Source: Deltaproteobacteria bacterium
GTDB lineage: Bacteria > Myxococcota_C > UBA6777
Assembly (NCBI GenBank): GCA_002731275.1
Contig: PCBK01000133.1
Location: 1 to 64,000, forward strand
Direction: 5' to 3'
DNA length: 64,000 bases
The first letter of the stretch is position 1. Each line of letters begins with the position of its first letter. The notes below the pieces were generated by a model. The model was not told where the DNA came from. It was given only the letters and a program-made list of their open reading frames with translations, and did no database searches. The position numbers and the translations under genes were made by a program. Of the stretch, positions 17,851 through 27,065 are shown in pieces.

Positions 17851-19299
17851 ATGGAAAAAGCAGATGTCGTAATCATCGGTTCCGGGTATGGTGGAAGTAT
17901 CCCTGCCTATCGGATGGCGAAAGATGGACGTAAGGTCGTTGTGCTTGAACGTGGAAAGCGCATGGAGACGAGTGACTTTCAGCACTCTGACGATCCCAAA
18001 TACGTCAACAGTGTCCTTGAGCTGCTCGTCGCGAGCAATAACGCAGCGCTTCGTGTCGGGCGTCTCGTCGGTGGCGCGTCGATCAACATGGATGGTGGGT
18101 GCTTTCGGCTCCCCGCCCACTCCTACACAGCCAAAGACAAATCAGGGCGGCCCTATTGGCCCGAGTCCATCACGAAAGAAGTGCTCGCCCCATACTATGA
18201 CGAAGCCGAAAAAGTCATGAAGATTCGTCAAATGGAGTGGAATGAGATCCCAAAGTCAGGTGGGTTGTTCGCGGACATCTTTGCCAAAGCCGGACACAAA
18301 GTCGATCGCGCACGCATGAATTACACCGACTGTATCCACTGTGGTTACTGTTCTGTCGGCTGTCGCTTCGCCAAGAAGCAGTCTCTGATCCTCAATTACA
18401 TCCCTATGGCCGAAAAGCTCGGTGCGGAGTTCCGCTCAGAGTGTTTTGTCGACCACATGAAGCCAGATGGCACCGGTTTTGTCGTCCATTACAAAAAAGG
18501 TGAAGAGGCCAAAGAGATTCGCGGCGATCTGGTCTTCCTTGCTGCTGGTGGCCTTCACTCTCCCGCAGTGCTTCACCGCTCGAGCAATTATCTCGACAAA
18601 TTGCCCCTTCATGTGGGCAAACACCTCAACTTCAACGGTGAATCCGCTTACATCATGATCCTCCCCGAGGATTACGGTGGTCTCGATGAATACTTCTGTT
18701 ATATGGGGATGGAAAATGCCGGGATGATGTGTTTTTCGCCCTTTGAAGATGAAGGTTTCACGTTTCACCCTGGTGGTGGGATGGAACCAACAATGTTCGC
18801 TGCGGCGCTAAGTGGTACGGATGATCCCGAGCTGCCCAAACGCACATGGGGGCTGGAGTTCAAACGCTTTGTCGAGAAAGTCTATCCCCACCGTGTCTTC
18901 GCCTTCTCGTCTTTGGGACTCGCAGAGGGCATCTCCGAAGTCGAGAAGTCCAACAACAGCGACACCAAAGTCTCGATCAATATGACCCCTGCCTACGAAG
19001 CCTATCTCGACAGAATGGATTTGTTCCTCGATGACGTCGCCAAAAAGAGCGGCTGTAAGATTATCTCGGCTATGCCCCGTAGACTTCATGGGATGACGAC
19101 GGCTCACCACCTCTCTTCCAACCGTATGGGCTCATCCAAGGACAACTCTGTCGTTAGTCCCGATGGATACGTCTGGAATTATCCCAATCTGTTCTGTTGT
19201 GACGCGAGCGCCTTACCATATGCGCTTGGTGTGAATCCTGCCCTGACCATCTCCGCAAACGCCTTGCGTGTGTGTGATTATGTACAAAAGAACCGATGA
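17851..19299 (+). CDS. GMC-family FAD oxidoreductase with Cys-rich motif
   Basis: 482 aa. The N terminus has the FAD dinucleotide motif (VVIIGSGYGGSIPAYRMAKDG, residues about 6-26). A CIHCGYCSVGC cluster lies near residue 165, a ferredoxin-like arrangement found in a subset of GMC enzymes such as those paired with small Tat subunits. The GMC C-terminal domain follows, with MTTAHHLSSNRMG, FCCDASALPYALGVNPALTISANA and the conserved His/Asn region. It would oxidise an alcohol, sterol or sugar substrate and pass electrons on, possibly through the partner encoded 10 bp downstream. No signal peptide of its own, so export by piggy-back on the Tat partner is plausible. Substrate not predictable. Confidence 0.88.
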   Translation: MEKADVVIIGSGYGGSIPAYRMAKDGRKVVVLERGKRMETSDFQHSDDPKYVNSVLELLVASNNAALRVGRLVGGASINMDGGCFRLPAHSYTAKDKSGRPYWPESITKEVLAPYYDEAEKVMKIRQMEWNEIPKSGGLFADIFAKAGHKVDRARMNYTDCIHCGYCSVGCRFAKKQSLILNYIPMAEKLGAEFRSECFVDHMKPDGTGFVVHYKKGEEAKEIRGDLVFLAAGGLHSPAVLHRSSNYLDKLPLHVGKHLNFNGESAYIMILPEDYGGLDEYFCYMGMENAGMMCFSPFEDEGFTFHPGGGMEPTMFAAALSGTDDPELPKRTWGLEFKRFVEKVYPHRVFAFSSLGLAEGISEVEKSNNSDTKVSINMTPAYEAYLDRMDLFLDDVAKKSGCKIISAMPRRLHGMTTAHHLSSNRMGSSKDNSVVSPDGYVWNYPNLFCCDASALPYALGVNPALTISANALRVCDYVQKNR

Positions 19300-19309
19300 G
19301 GAGCCGAAG

Positions 19310-19915
19310 ATGACACACAAAGATGACAAGCGTGAGCAACACTGGCAGCTCAGCCGCCGTGAATTTTGTCGCCGCTCGGCCATTACCATCGCTGTGCTCG
19401 CACAAGGGTGGTTACCTGGGTGTTCGACAGAGCCCAAAGAGCAGAAAAAAGAGCCTCCTCCACTGCCGACTTGTAAGGAGAGCACAACACCCGAAGAGAA
19501 GACGATCGAGGCGTTTTGTGAGGTCTGTATGCCTGGCTTACAAAATGACCCCAAAAAGATCCCTGGCGCCGTTGAAGCTTGTGCCGTTGCGATGTTCTTT
19601 GACCCTGAACTCCCAGCACATCCTTATGTCCCTCTGATCGTCAGCCTCCTTAACTCGCAATCCCAAAACGCACATGGTGACGACTTTACTGCGCTCACAT
19701 ACGAAAAACAGATCGAAGTCGTCGATTTTCTCGACCAGAATATTCAACTCTTTGGCTTCGCGATTATGTTGGTCAGGTTGGCGTATTACAGCAGTGAACA
19801 GGCAGCTTATTATCTCGGCTACCCTGGTGCCAACGGTGGCTATGTGTCACATGACCACTTCAGCTTTCGCAAACCGATGTCCGAAGAGATGACCAAAGAT
19901 GGTAACCTCCCGTGA
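19310..19915 (+). CDS. Gluconate 2-dehydrogenase subunit 3-like Tat protein
   Basis: 201 aa. ATG 19310 has GAGGAG 7 nt upstream, and the twin-arginine signal SRREFCRRSA plus a hydrophobic stretch ends LPGC, suggesting Tat export with a lipoprotein anchor. The mature part has the character of gluconate dehydrogenase subunit 3/GMC-partner proteins: a short helical domain around EEKTIEAFCEVCMPG and a repeated call to the substrate subunit. It starts 10 bp after the GMC gene stop, so the two form an operon. Predicted role: membrane anchor and electron-transfer or export partner for the GMC flavoenzyme. Confidence 0.75.
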   Translation: MTHKDDKREQHWQLSRREFCRRSAITIAVLAQGWLPGCSTEPKEQKKEPPPLPTCKESTTPEEKTIEAFCEVCMPGLQNDPKKIPGAVEACAVAMFFDPELPAHPYVPLIVSLLNSQSQNAHGDDFTALTYEKQIEVVDFLDQNIQLFGFAIMLVRLAYYSSEQAAYYLGYPGANGGYVSHDHFSFRKPMSEEMTKDGNLP

Positions 19916-19948
19916 AGGCCAAATAAACACAAGACCCACCTCCATATG

Positions 19949-20105
19949 TAAGTAGTCCTTTCACGAAGTAAGCGCATGAGTATGATATTACATTTTCCCC
20001 GTAGGGTCGGGCCTTGTGTCCGACCTCTGTGTTGCGTTTTTTCCGTAGGATCGGGTCTTGTGTTCGACCTCGATATTGAATGTCTTTTCGCGAGAGGACC
20101 ACTAA
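19949..20105. repeat. Inverted-repeat-bounded element, copy 1
   Basis: Bounded by TAAGTAGTCCTTTCACGAAG at the left and the reverse complement of TTAGTGGTCCTCTCGCGAA at the right. Inside are two copies of the unit with stem GGTCGG/CCGACC around the loop ACACAAGGC (seen here as the opposite strand, GTAGGGTCGGGCCTTGTG), separated by an AT-richer spacer ending GCGTTTTTTCCGTAGGA. It sits 34 bp after the stop of the subunit-3 gene, between two convergent genes. Non-coding. Confidence 0.75.
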
Positions 20106-20219
20106 GGCCGCCAGATGGAAAAAGAAGGCAAGCCAAAAAAGTACACACAGAGCTGGTTATTGAAGCCTGATGTGAATCCCTCTGCGCCATGTCCCAAAAA
20201 CAAACGATGCGAGAGCATC

Positions 20220-20437
20220 GTGGGGTCTGGGGTTGAACAAACCCCAGGCGGGTGTGGGCAGCCAGCCCACGACGCCAAGCGAAGCGCGGCAGACATGCAG
20301 GGGCGAGTGGCAACTCGCCCAAACAAGGACGTACAGGGAGCAACATGCAGGGGCGAGTGGCAACTCGCCCAAACAACGACGTATAGGCAAATCGCCCAAA
20401 CAAGGACGTACAGGGAGCGACATGCAGGGGCGAGTGG
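20220..20437. repeat. Tandem GGGCGAGT/ACTCGCCC hairpin units
   Basis: About three units of roughly 50 bases, each with ACATGCAGG, the inverted repeat GGGCGAGT-GGCA-ACTCGCCC and AAACAAGGACGTACAGGGAGC; the middle and last units are truncated. Upstream are two further hairpins, CTGGGGTT-GAACA-AACCCCAG (near 20230) and GTGGGC-AGCCA-GCCCAC (near 20256). The architecture (8-bp arms, 4-base loop) matches the cluster at 6675-7058 with A changed to G in the arms. The units run up to the stop codon of the following minus-strand gene. Confidence 0.7.
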
Positions 20438-22003
20438 TTATAGGCTGGGGGGTGTGGAGCGGAGATAGGCTTCGATTTTGATCGAGCTTGGTGTCTTGAT
20501 ACCCCCAACCGAACGCATCTTGAGTTTGGTCGTGACCAGCATATAATTGTCCTTACCGTGACCACTGACGCGAAATCTGATCCGCTGTCCTGTGTATCCC
20601 TTCACGACACCGTAGAATAGCCCCATACGATTGGTCTTTCCGATAAGTTTTTTGTTTGCGTAGACACGTGCCCCTGTGATCCCTTGCTTGTTCGATGTCA
20701 TCGCGATGACTTTTACAGGGAAGAACCACATCTGATGTGCCTTCTCGTGCGTGACTTTTTTGGGGGGCATTTTGGCGGGTTTGCGCGTGGTCTTCTTGCC
20801 TTTCCACAAAAAGATTTTCAACTCGATGGGCTGTGTGCGGGTCTTCGAACCTTTGTACATTCGCAGAGTGCGAGTGGCGACGCTCTTATTGTTGGGACCA
20901 CGTTGTACGCGGATCTTGATGTCACTTCCTACAACACCACGATACATTCCGACATAGATACCAAAGAAGTTTGTCGAACCAAGCAGCTTACCATCGACAT
21001 AAATTTGCGCGTCTGGAATGGGTTTTTTGAAGGGAGTCTGGACAGTGACCTTGAGCAAGAAGAGTTTTCTGGGACCTTTTTGCACACGTCGACGTAGAGG
21101 GATGCTCCTCCTCGGCGAAGGTCTCTTGTGTTGGGGAGGCTTCGCGCGAACAACAGGCTTCTTGCGGAGCGCTGGTTTTCTACGGATGACAGGCTTCTTG
21201 CGAGGCATGGGAGAGGTTTTGCGTGTGATGGGTTTTTTCTTGAGGTAGGGGGGGAGGGGTTCATCATCGCCACGTAGATGGGCTGTGACATAGACTGTTT
21301 GTGGTCCTGTCTGTTCTTTTCGCAGGAAGGTGTAGAGCAAGATGTAGTTGTCTGGTCCTGGTGCTTGGACACGGATCTGGATACGCTCTCCGACTTTCCC
21401 TTTGTAGTGCCCCATGTAGAATCCGGAGATATTGGTCCGACCAACGAGTGTGCGGTTGATGTAGACGAGCGCGCCTGAGAGTCCGACTTTTTGTGTATTG
21501 AGCACGATGACGCGGATCGGGAATCCCTCAGGTCGTTTGGTTGGCGCTTTGCGTCTCTTGAATGTTTTGTATCGACGTGGATTGTAAGGTGTGCGTCGTT
21601 TGAATCTGTAAGGCGTGCGTCGTTTGAATCGTCGACGTGGTGCAGGTGTCCCTGGTTTGCGGAGTACCGCTCTGACGAAGATGGGGCGTGGGAGTTTGCC
21701 GAAGTTCGTCTTGCGAAGGCTGAGTGTCCTCGTGACCAACAGCTCGTTATCTTTCCCGATACCTTGTACCCGGATCTTGATGCGTTGGCCTTCTTTACCA
21801 CGATAGGAACCGTAGTAGACCCCAAGGCGGTTGGTTGTACCGACGATGTTTTCGTTTACCATGACGAGGACATAGGGGAGCTTTGTGTGTTCAGCGGTCT
21901 GGGCGGTGACTTTAATGGGGAACATCCAGGTTGATTTGGCGTGAACGTGTCCGACGAGAGAGAGGGACAAGAGAAGAAAGATGGGAACGATGCACTTGCG
22001 CAT
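20438..22003 (-). CDS. Secreted basic protein with four PEGA-like repeats
   Basis: 521 aa. ATG 22003 follows AAGGAG by 8 nt and gives a clean signal peptide (FLLLSLSLVGHVHA). Four homologous beta domains of about 75-95 aa recur, each built as F.IKV...(V/I)....G..(G/Y)V.VN..(I/L)(V/I)G.TN..G.Y.G.Y.G..G..I.I.VQ......, like PEGA/carboxypeptidase-regulatory beta-sandwiches. They are separated by very basic Arg/Lys/Pro-rich linkers (for example RRRFKRRTPYRFKRR). Likely periplasmic or surface, perhaps binding polyanions such as LPS, DNA or peptidoglycan teichoic-like chains. The last gene of the minus-strand block. Confidence 0.75.
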   Translation of the reverse strand: MRKCIVPIFLLLSLSLVGHVHAKSTWMFPIKVTAQTAEHTKLPYVLVMVNENIVGTTNRLGVYYGSYRGKEGQRIKIRVQGIGKDNELLVTRTLSLRKTNFGKLPRPIFVRAVLRKPGTPAPRRRFKRRTPYRFKRRTPYNPRRYKTFKRRKAPTKRPEGFPIRVIVLNTQKVGLSGALVYINRTLVGRTNISGFYMGHYKGKVGERIQIRVQAPGPDNYILLYTFLRKEQTGPQTVYVTAHLRGDDEPLPPYLKKKPITRKTSPMPRKKPVIRRKPALRKKPVVRAKPPQHKRPSPRRSIPLRRRVQKGPRKLFLLKVTVQTPFKKPIPDAQIYVDGKLLGSTNFFGIYVGMYRGVVGSDIKIRVQRGPNNKSVATRTLRMYKGSKTRTQPIELKIFLWKGKKTTRKPAKMPPKKVTHEKAHQMWFFPVKVIAMTSNKQGITGARVYANKKLIGKTNRMGLFYGVVKGYTGQRIRFRVSGHGKDNYMLVTTKLKMRSVGGIKTPSSIKIEAYLRSTPPSL

Positions 22004-22122
22004 GGCTCGAACTCCTTGTGTGGCGATTTGGTTTCGGTCTGTGTTGTAGCATGCGCTTTTTGTCTTTTGCAACGACCTCACGAGCAAAACCTCGTATAGA
22101 CGGTGTTTCTCTTGGCGTGACA

Positions 22123-23256
22123 TCAGTGTGTGGGGGATGTCTTCTGTGGATGAGCTTTTTGGGAGGAGGGGGTGTGAGGTTGAATGGTGTCCGTGAGAAG
22201 GGTGATACCATGTGTCAGGAGGTTGTTGAGCGCAGGTCTTCGTCTTTTTCCGACCCATTGTATCGACGTGTTGACGATGTGTCTAGTGCGCTGGAGTTGC
22301 TCCGTTGTCGTGTGATCTCCCATCACACGGGCAGCTCCAATCCCGAAGGCCGTCGCCGCGGCGCCAATCCCAAACACGATAGGACCTGTGTCATTGTCGA
22401 CGTAACCCTTTACTCCACGAGGCCACTCCCTGAAACCCCCCATCCCCGCAAGCTGTACGAAGTGATGGCGTTTGTATGCTTTGTAGAGTGTGCGTGCGGC
22501 CTTTGGAGCCATACGTCCAAGATAGAGAATCGACCAAGAGAGTCCACAACCTCGCGGTGATCGCCACATACGACTTCCTGTCACGTTGGAGTAGTGAAGA
22601 CCTCGTTTGTTGGTCGCGTGTCTCTTCATGTAACGCAACCATCCTTGGAGAGGTGCTTGTAAGAGATCTTTGTTGTAGAGTTTGTCGTAAAGCCAGAACG
22701 CGTAAAGTGTTGCGGTCTGGTCGGCGGGCCAACGATGCCGACTCTTTCTGTATGAACGCAGATGTTTTTGGCGGCTTTTGAGCGAGAGTCTGCGCAGGTG
22801 TTTGATGATCTTTGTGTGGAGCGCTGGATAAAGTCGCTTCTTTTGGGTCAGGCTGGCTTCGCCAAGCACGATCGCGAGATGACTTAGATACAACCCTGTG
22901 TGTCCAAAACGACGAAGCTTTGTGGGGGTTTTTCCGTATGGTGAGAGTGTTGGGTGAAGCGCGAGTGTGACCGCCTGTGTGAGCAGCTTTTTGGCGAGCT
23001 TTTTGTGCACTGGAGAGATGCGCGCGATGTTGGACAACCCCTGGGAAGCCTTGGAGAGCGCGACCATCGCGAATGGCTGACCCACGCGTTTTTTGAGACG
23101 TCGTATGCCCTTCAAGTGTAGATGGTTTTTGATGTACTGGAGGCTCTCCTTGGCCTGTGATGTTGGGGGGATCAAACGCAAGCCCGCGAGCGCCACGGAC
23201 GAACATCCCACAAGAAATAACCCTCCCCACATCCACATTCTATATCTCGATCTCAT
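22123..23256 (-). CDS. Helical lipoprotein of unknown function
   Basis: 377 aa with AAGGA 8 nt before ATG. The signal peptide contains a lipobox-like LFLVGC. The mature part looks all-helical and basic, with motifs RHRWPADQTATLYAFWLYDKL, MWRSPRGCGLSWSILYL and GGFREWPRGVKGYVDNDTGP, spaced like the repeats of an (alpha/alpha) barrel; the distribution of Trp, Asp and Arg recalls glycosidase- or isomerase-like toroid folds. I did not recognise a family. It is transcribed together with the neighbouring envelope genes on the same strand, with about 100-bp gaps. The C-terminal 30 residues are Pro/Thr/His-rich. Confidence 0.65.
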   Translation of the reverse strand: MRSRYRMWMWGGLFLVGCSSVALAGLRLIPPTSQAKESLQYIKNHLHLKGIRRLKKRVGQPFAMVALSKASQGLSNIARISPVHKKLAKKLLTQAVTLALHPTLSPYGKTPTKLRRFGHTGLYLSHLAIVLGEASLTQKKRLYPALHTKIIKHLRRLSLKSRQKHLRSYRKSRHRWPADQTATLYAFWLYDKLYNKDLLQAPLQGWLRYMKRHATNKRGLHYSNVTGSRMWRSPRGCGLSWSILYLGRMAPKAARTLYKAYKRHHFVQLAGMGGFREWPRGVKGYVDNDTGPIVFGIGAAATAFGIGAARVMGDHTTTEQLQRTRHIVNTSIQWVGKRRRPALNNLLTHGITLLTDTIQPHTPSSQKAHPQKTSPTH

Positions 23257-23352
23257 CTTCTCGATCCTTCTTTACAACGTTTTTTCCTGTAGGATACCTC
23301 GTCTATTTGAAGGTTCTTTGAAGAGATGAAGAAGATTGTTTGAATTGGGCTC

Positions 23353-24039
23353 TCAGGGACCACCATCTTTGGTCGACGCCTCGCCATTGAACTCTCCAGG
23401 GAAAGGGAACTCTGAAGAGCCGCCATCAGGCGGGAAACCACCACCGTCAGGTGGAAATCCAAAGTCAAATCCGCCACCTTCAGGAGGGAATCCAAAGTCA
23501 ATAGGTCCACCATCTGATGGAAATCCAACGTCAGCAGGCCCACCATCTGGGTTTGGCCCAAAGTCTGGTGGGGGGATGGAATCAGTGGGACCACTGTCAA
23601 ACGTCGGTTCTTTTGTCTCCGGGACAACAGAGTCTGTGGGACCACCATCAAGGGAGATGTCTGGCACGCCTGCATCCACATAGTCGACAGGTGGCGGCTC
23701 TTCTTCGATAAACTCGGATTGATCGGGCGGCTCTGTGCTGATTGTTTCTGTAAGAGGTTCGGTGGTTGGTTCTGTAAGGGGTTCGGTGGTTGGGTCTGGG
23801 ATACTTTCTTCTTTTGTGGTGGGCTCTTTGTCGTCTTGTGTGCCTTCTGAAGTGGTCTCTTCACGGGGCTCTGTCGGAGCGCTGGAGATACAGATACTTC
23901 CGATACATTGGAGCGCACCTCCGCACTCTTCTGCGCTTGCACAAGGGAGCCCCTCCATCGTGGGGAGTGTACCGGTGCAGTGGATGGACGCGACACACAG
24001 GCAGAGCAATAGGAGCGTGGATACAATTCGTGTGGTCAT
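23353..24039 (-). CDS. Acidic Pro/Gly/Asp-repeat lipoprotein
   Basis: 228 aa from ATG 24039, with GAGGA 7 nt upstream. The signal peptide ends VASIHC (lipobox). A short Cys motif (GLPCASAEECGGALQCIGSIC) is followed by a Glu/Thr/Pro-rich stretch with TEPLTEPTTEPLTE repeats and then Gly/Pro/Asp repeats such as GPTDSIPPPDFGPN and FGFPPEGGGFDFGFPPDGG. It looks like an extended, disordered surface lipoprotein. It starts 10 bp after the stop of the preceding gene (24050), so they are co-transcribed. Function unknown. Confidence 0.7.
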   Translation of the reverse strand: MTTRIVSTLLLLCLCVASIHCTGTLPTMEGLPCASAEECGGALQCIGSICISSAPTEPREETTSEGTQDDKEPTTKEESIPDPTTEPLTEPTTEPLTETISTEPPDQSEFIEEEPPPVDYVDAGVPDISLDGGPTDSVVPETKEPTFDSGPTDSIPPPDFGPNPDGGPADVGFPSDGGPIDFGFPPEGGGFDFGFPPDGGGFPPDGGSSEFPFPGEFNGEASTKDGGP

Positions 24040-24049
24040 GGGATATCCT

Positions 24050-25699
24050 CTACAAGCCTTGTTTGTGCAGTATGTGTCTTGTGCTTTGTGTCGATGACAG
24101 GGGGGATGGTGTAAGTGAGGTCGGTTGGGGTTTGGGACGTGACAGGATGAAGAGCGTGACACCAACCCCCACTGCTACGACGCCACTACCGATGAGTACC
24201 CAGCCTGCGGTCTGGAGATTCTGTGTGTCTCTGAATGTCTGTTGGACCGCAGCGGCTGATTCTCCTTGTTCGATTTGTTGGAGTCGACCTTCGATGGTGT
24301 TGGTGATACTGCGTGTGCGGATGTCTTCGATATTAGAGAGGACCTGGTCTTGTGCTTGTTGTCCAAAGACTGTGAGGACGACGCCTCCAGCGAGCAATAA
24401 TCCACCAACACCACCGAGAATGACAGGCGCAACAGGGAAAGGTTGTGGTGTGGCTTGTGCGGGTTTCTTTGTCGGAGGCTTCAACGCGAGCTTTGTCTTG
24501 CGTGTCTTGGTGGGCTTTTGACGCGCTTTGGTTGGTTGGTTCTCTTTCTTGTCGACTGCGCGTTTTGTCGGCTGTACAACGCGCTTGGTAAGGGTTTTTG
24601 TCTTTGCTGCGGTCTTCGTTGGGGTCTTTGTTGTTGCCTTGGTTGAGTCAGCCTTCTTTACTGTTACCTTCGTTGAGTCAGCCTTCTTGGTTATTACCTT
24701 CGTTGAATCAGCCGTCTTTGCTGTTATCTTTGCTGGTTTTGTCGAATCAGTCGTTTTGGTTGTGTCCCTTGGTGGGGGCTGTTTGGAGGCGACTTGTGTT
24801 GTCTTTGTGGGTGGATTGGGCTTGGGTGTGTTGGCGGCCTTTGTCGTCTTTGTTTGTGTCGGAGGTGTGCGGGGAGGGGGCGTCGGTGTTGTGTTTGCGG
24901 CTACGGGCTTGTTTTTCCGTGTGGGAGGAGCGGTCTCTTTTTTGGGGGGATTTGGGCGTTTTTTGACGCGGGCGAGGCGTACGGTTCGCTTTTTGGGTGG
25001 CGCTGAAGTATTTGGACGCTTGGCTGGTTTGACACGTCGTTTTGGGCGCGCTCTGCGTCGTCTGATGGGAGGGGGAAAGCTGATACTGACAGTCCGGTTT
25101 TGTCTACGTTTGTAAAGCGCGAGGCGTTTCGTGACTGTGGGGAGCCCTCTGTATTTGACAAAGATGCTGTACCTTCCGGGTCGAACGAGTCTTGTTTTGA
25201 TGGGAGGACTGTAGAAGATGCGTGTATAGCGATAACCTTTGACTGTGACACGTGCGCGCATTCCGCGTCTTGTGACGATCCTCATGCGGATGTATTTGAT
25301 GCGTTTGCGCAGCGTTTTGATTTGTTTTTGAATGCGTTTGCACCTGTAGGCTTTGCCACAGAGGTCTTCATCGATGTAGCTTTGCAGCAAAAAGATGGCC
25401 TGTTCGAGTCGATAGGCTTGTGCAGAGCTGTTGTTTGTCCTTTGTGCGGACTTTTGGTAGGCCCAGGCACCATTTCGCAGGTAACGACCTTTTCGGACCT
25501 GTTTGAACTTGCTGAGTGTTTGGCCTCGCTTCATCTTCTTGGCGAGTGCGCGGAAACATTCGGCAGAGCGCAGGTATTGTTTTTGGTTGGAGAGCGCTGC
25601 ACACGTTGTTGTGCTCGCCTCACTCTTTGAAGGTACGAAGACATAACAGACGACGAGAAGAGACCATAGAGAGAGTTGGGGCTTCACGGAACACTCCAT
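24050..25699 (-). CDS. Lys/Pro/Thr-rich membrane protein with PEGA-like domain
   Basis: About 549 aa. ATG 25699 gives a sensible signal peptide; ATG 25729 adds ten acidic residues, and neither has a strong ribosome site. Residues about 30-190 are a helical/TPR-like region and a PEGA-like beta segment (MRARVTVKGYRYTRIFYS). Residues about 200-400 are basic and disordered, with near-perfect repeats of ADSTKVTVKK encoded by a roughly 36-base DNA repeat (about 24640-24740). Two hydrophobic helices near the C terminus flank a coiled-coil-like stretch. Histone H1-like composition suggests binding of an anionic polymer. It starts 43 bp after the stop of the pseudokinase gene (13 bp if ATG 25729 is used). 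Confidence 0.65.
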   Translation of the reverse strand: MECSVKPQLSLWSLLVVCYVFVPSKSEASTTTCAALSNQKQYLRSAECFRALAKKMKRGQTLSKFKQVRKGRYLRNGAWAYQKSAQRTNNSSAQAYRLEQAIFLLQSYIDEDLCGKAYRCKRIQKQIKTLRKRIKYIRMRIVTRRGMRARVTVKGYRYTRIFYSPPIKTRLVRPGRYSIFVKYRGLPTVTKRLALYKRRQNRTVSISFPPPIRRRRARPKRRVKPAKRPNTSAPPKKRTVRLARVKKRPNPPKKETAPPTRKNKPVAANTTPTPPPRTPPTQTKTTKAANTPKPNPPTKTTQVASKQPPPRDTTKTTDSTKPAKITAKTADSTKVITKKADSTKVTVKKADSTKATTKTPTKTAAKTKTLTKRVVQPTKRAVDKKENQPTKARQKPTKTRKTKLALKPPTKKPAQATPQPFPVAPVILGGVGGLLLAGGVVLTVFGQQAQDQVLSNIEDIRTRSITNTIEGRLQQIEQGESAAAVQQTFRDTQNLQTAGWVLIGSGVVAVGVGVTLFILSRPKPQPTSLTPSPLSSTQSTRHILHKQGL

Positions 25700-25742
25700 T
25701 AGACTGTCGATGGTTGGTGAATCGTCCATGTAAAGACGGTCG

Positions 25743-27065
25743 TTATGGTTGTTTCTTGAGGCAATAATCTGCGGAGAGGAGCGTCAATCCTTCTTTTTTC
25801 AGATAGATGATGGGGTTTTTTTGTTTTGGTAGTTGGAAGACACACTGCGCGAAGCCTTTTTGTTCGACGAGGATCTCGCCAGGCGATGCGGGGACACAGA
25901 AGCCACCTTTGACGCGATGTGCTTTGCCTGATTCTACGTCGACGTCGGCATTTTTTCTGAGCGCTGGGAGTACTTTGATAAACACTCCATTCTTTTGCTT
26001 ACACAAACTCGTCTTTTGGGGTTGCCCCGTCTTCTTTTGGGGTTGGCCTGTGGTCTTTGTCTTGCCTTGAGAGGTTTGGCGATTGGAGGGGGGAGCTTTG
26101 CGTGCTTGTGTGTTGCCTTGCTTGGGAGTCGCTTTGGGTTGGGCTGTTTGTTTGTTCGCAGCCAGCGTCTGTTTTGCAGGTGTGTTGGTCTTTGTGGGTT
26201 GTCGCAGGGCAAAGTAGCCTGTGGCACCAGCGACCGCGACGACCGCGAGCGATGTTGCGACCCAGAACGCGGCGCTACCAGCGGCAAAGATCCCGGCACC
26301 TCCCGCTGAGACGGTCCCCGCCGCGGCTGATATGCTCGCCGCTTGTGACGCTCCTGCGAGGACACCGCTTGCTTGTGAAGTCGCTGTACCTGCGACGTAT
26401 TGGCTGGCATGTTGGAGACTGTCCTGTACGAATTGTTTCGCTCGTGCCTCAAGTTGCTCCTTGAGCATGTCTTTGAGTTGGTCTTTGACCTTGTCTTTCA
26501 GCTCATCTTTGATCTTGTCTTTGATCTCCTCTTCGATTTTTTTGCGCAGGAGATATTCGTGCTTCGCCCACTGGAACGCGTAGAGAAAGGCATCGACGTC
26601 TTGGTAGCGTTCCTCTGGCTCTCTGGCGCACGCTTTGGCGATGAGTTGGTCGATTGGGTGTAGCAAAAGATCCTGAAAGTCATTGTTTGCGAGTGCAGGA
26701 GGGTATGCGCCGAGGGGCGCGGTTCCTGACATCAAGGTGTAAAGTAAGACACCGAGGGAGAAGACCTCACTTGTTGGAGAAGGCTCTTCACCTTGTTTGA
26801 CCTCTGGTGCTACGAAAGATGCGGAGTCTTCGATAAGGCGCTGCAAAGAGGGTTGCTGAAGAGCGAACAAAACAGGCTCTTCTTCATCGAGCACTTCGAT
26901 GTATTCGGGAGCAAGTCCACCTAGTCGTTCTTCGTCCTGGTGGGGGTCGTGGAGGTGTGCGCACAATGTGACAAACATCGGGAAGAATCGCTGTGGCTGC
27001 TTGCGTTGTTTGGGCGTTTGATTGGTGAGGAGCGTGTCGAGTGTTTGTGTCGCTTGTTCTGGCAT
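25743..27065 (-). CDS. Pseudokinase with coiled coil, TM helix and PEGA-like tail
   Basis: 440 aa, ATG 8 nt after AGGT. Residues about 80-165 match only the C-lobe of a Ser/Thr protein kinase: FVAPEV (APE), SEVFSLGVLLYTLMSGTAPLG and AKACAREPEERYQDVDAFLYA. The G-loop, VAIK Lys, HRD and DFG are absent and only about 80 residues precede the APE, so it cannot be an active kinase. Then come a Lys/Glu coiled coil (KKIEEEIKDKIKDELKDKVK...), an Ala/Gly-rich segment with one TM helix near 265-285, a Gln/Lys/Thr linker and a C-terminal PEGA-like domain. Possibly a signalling scaffold in the inner membrane, first in the operon-like block. Confidence 0.75.
   Translation of the reverse strand: MPEQATQTLDTLLTNQTPKQRKQPQRFFPMFVTLCAHLHDPHQDEERLGGLAPEYIEVLDEEEPVLFALQQPSLQRLIEDSASFVAPEVKQGEEPSPTSEVFSLGVLLYTLMSGTAPLGAYPPALANNDFQDLLLHPIDQLIAKACAREPEERYQDVDAFLYAFQWAKHEYLLRKKIEEEIKDKIKDELKDKVKDQLKDMLKEQLEARAKQFVQDSLQHASQYVAGTATSQASGVLAGASQAASISAAAGTVSAGGAGIFAAGSAAFWVATSLAVVAVAGATGYFALRQPTKTNTPAKQTLAANKQTAQPKATPKQGNTQARKAPPSNRQTSQGKTKTTGQPQKKTGQPQKTSLCKQKNGVFIKVLPALRKNADVDVESGKAHRVKGGFCVPASPGEILVEQKGFAQCVFQLPKQKNPIIYLKKEGLTLLSADYCLKKQP

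Noticed and set aside
24528-25115. A long plus-strand open frame with Val/Phe repeats
   Set aside because: It is the antisense of the Lys/Pro/Thr-rich protein gene; composition simply mirrors that low-complexity sequence.
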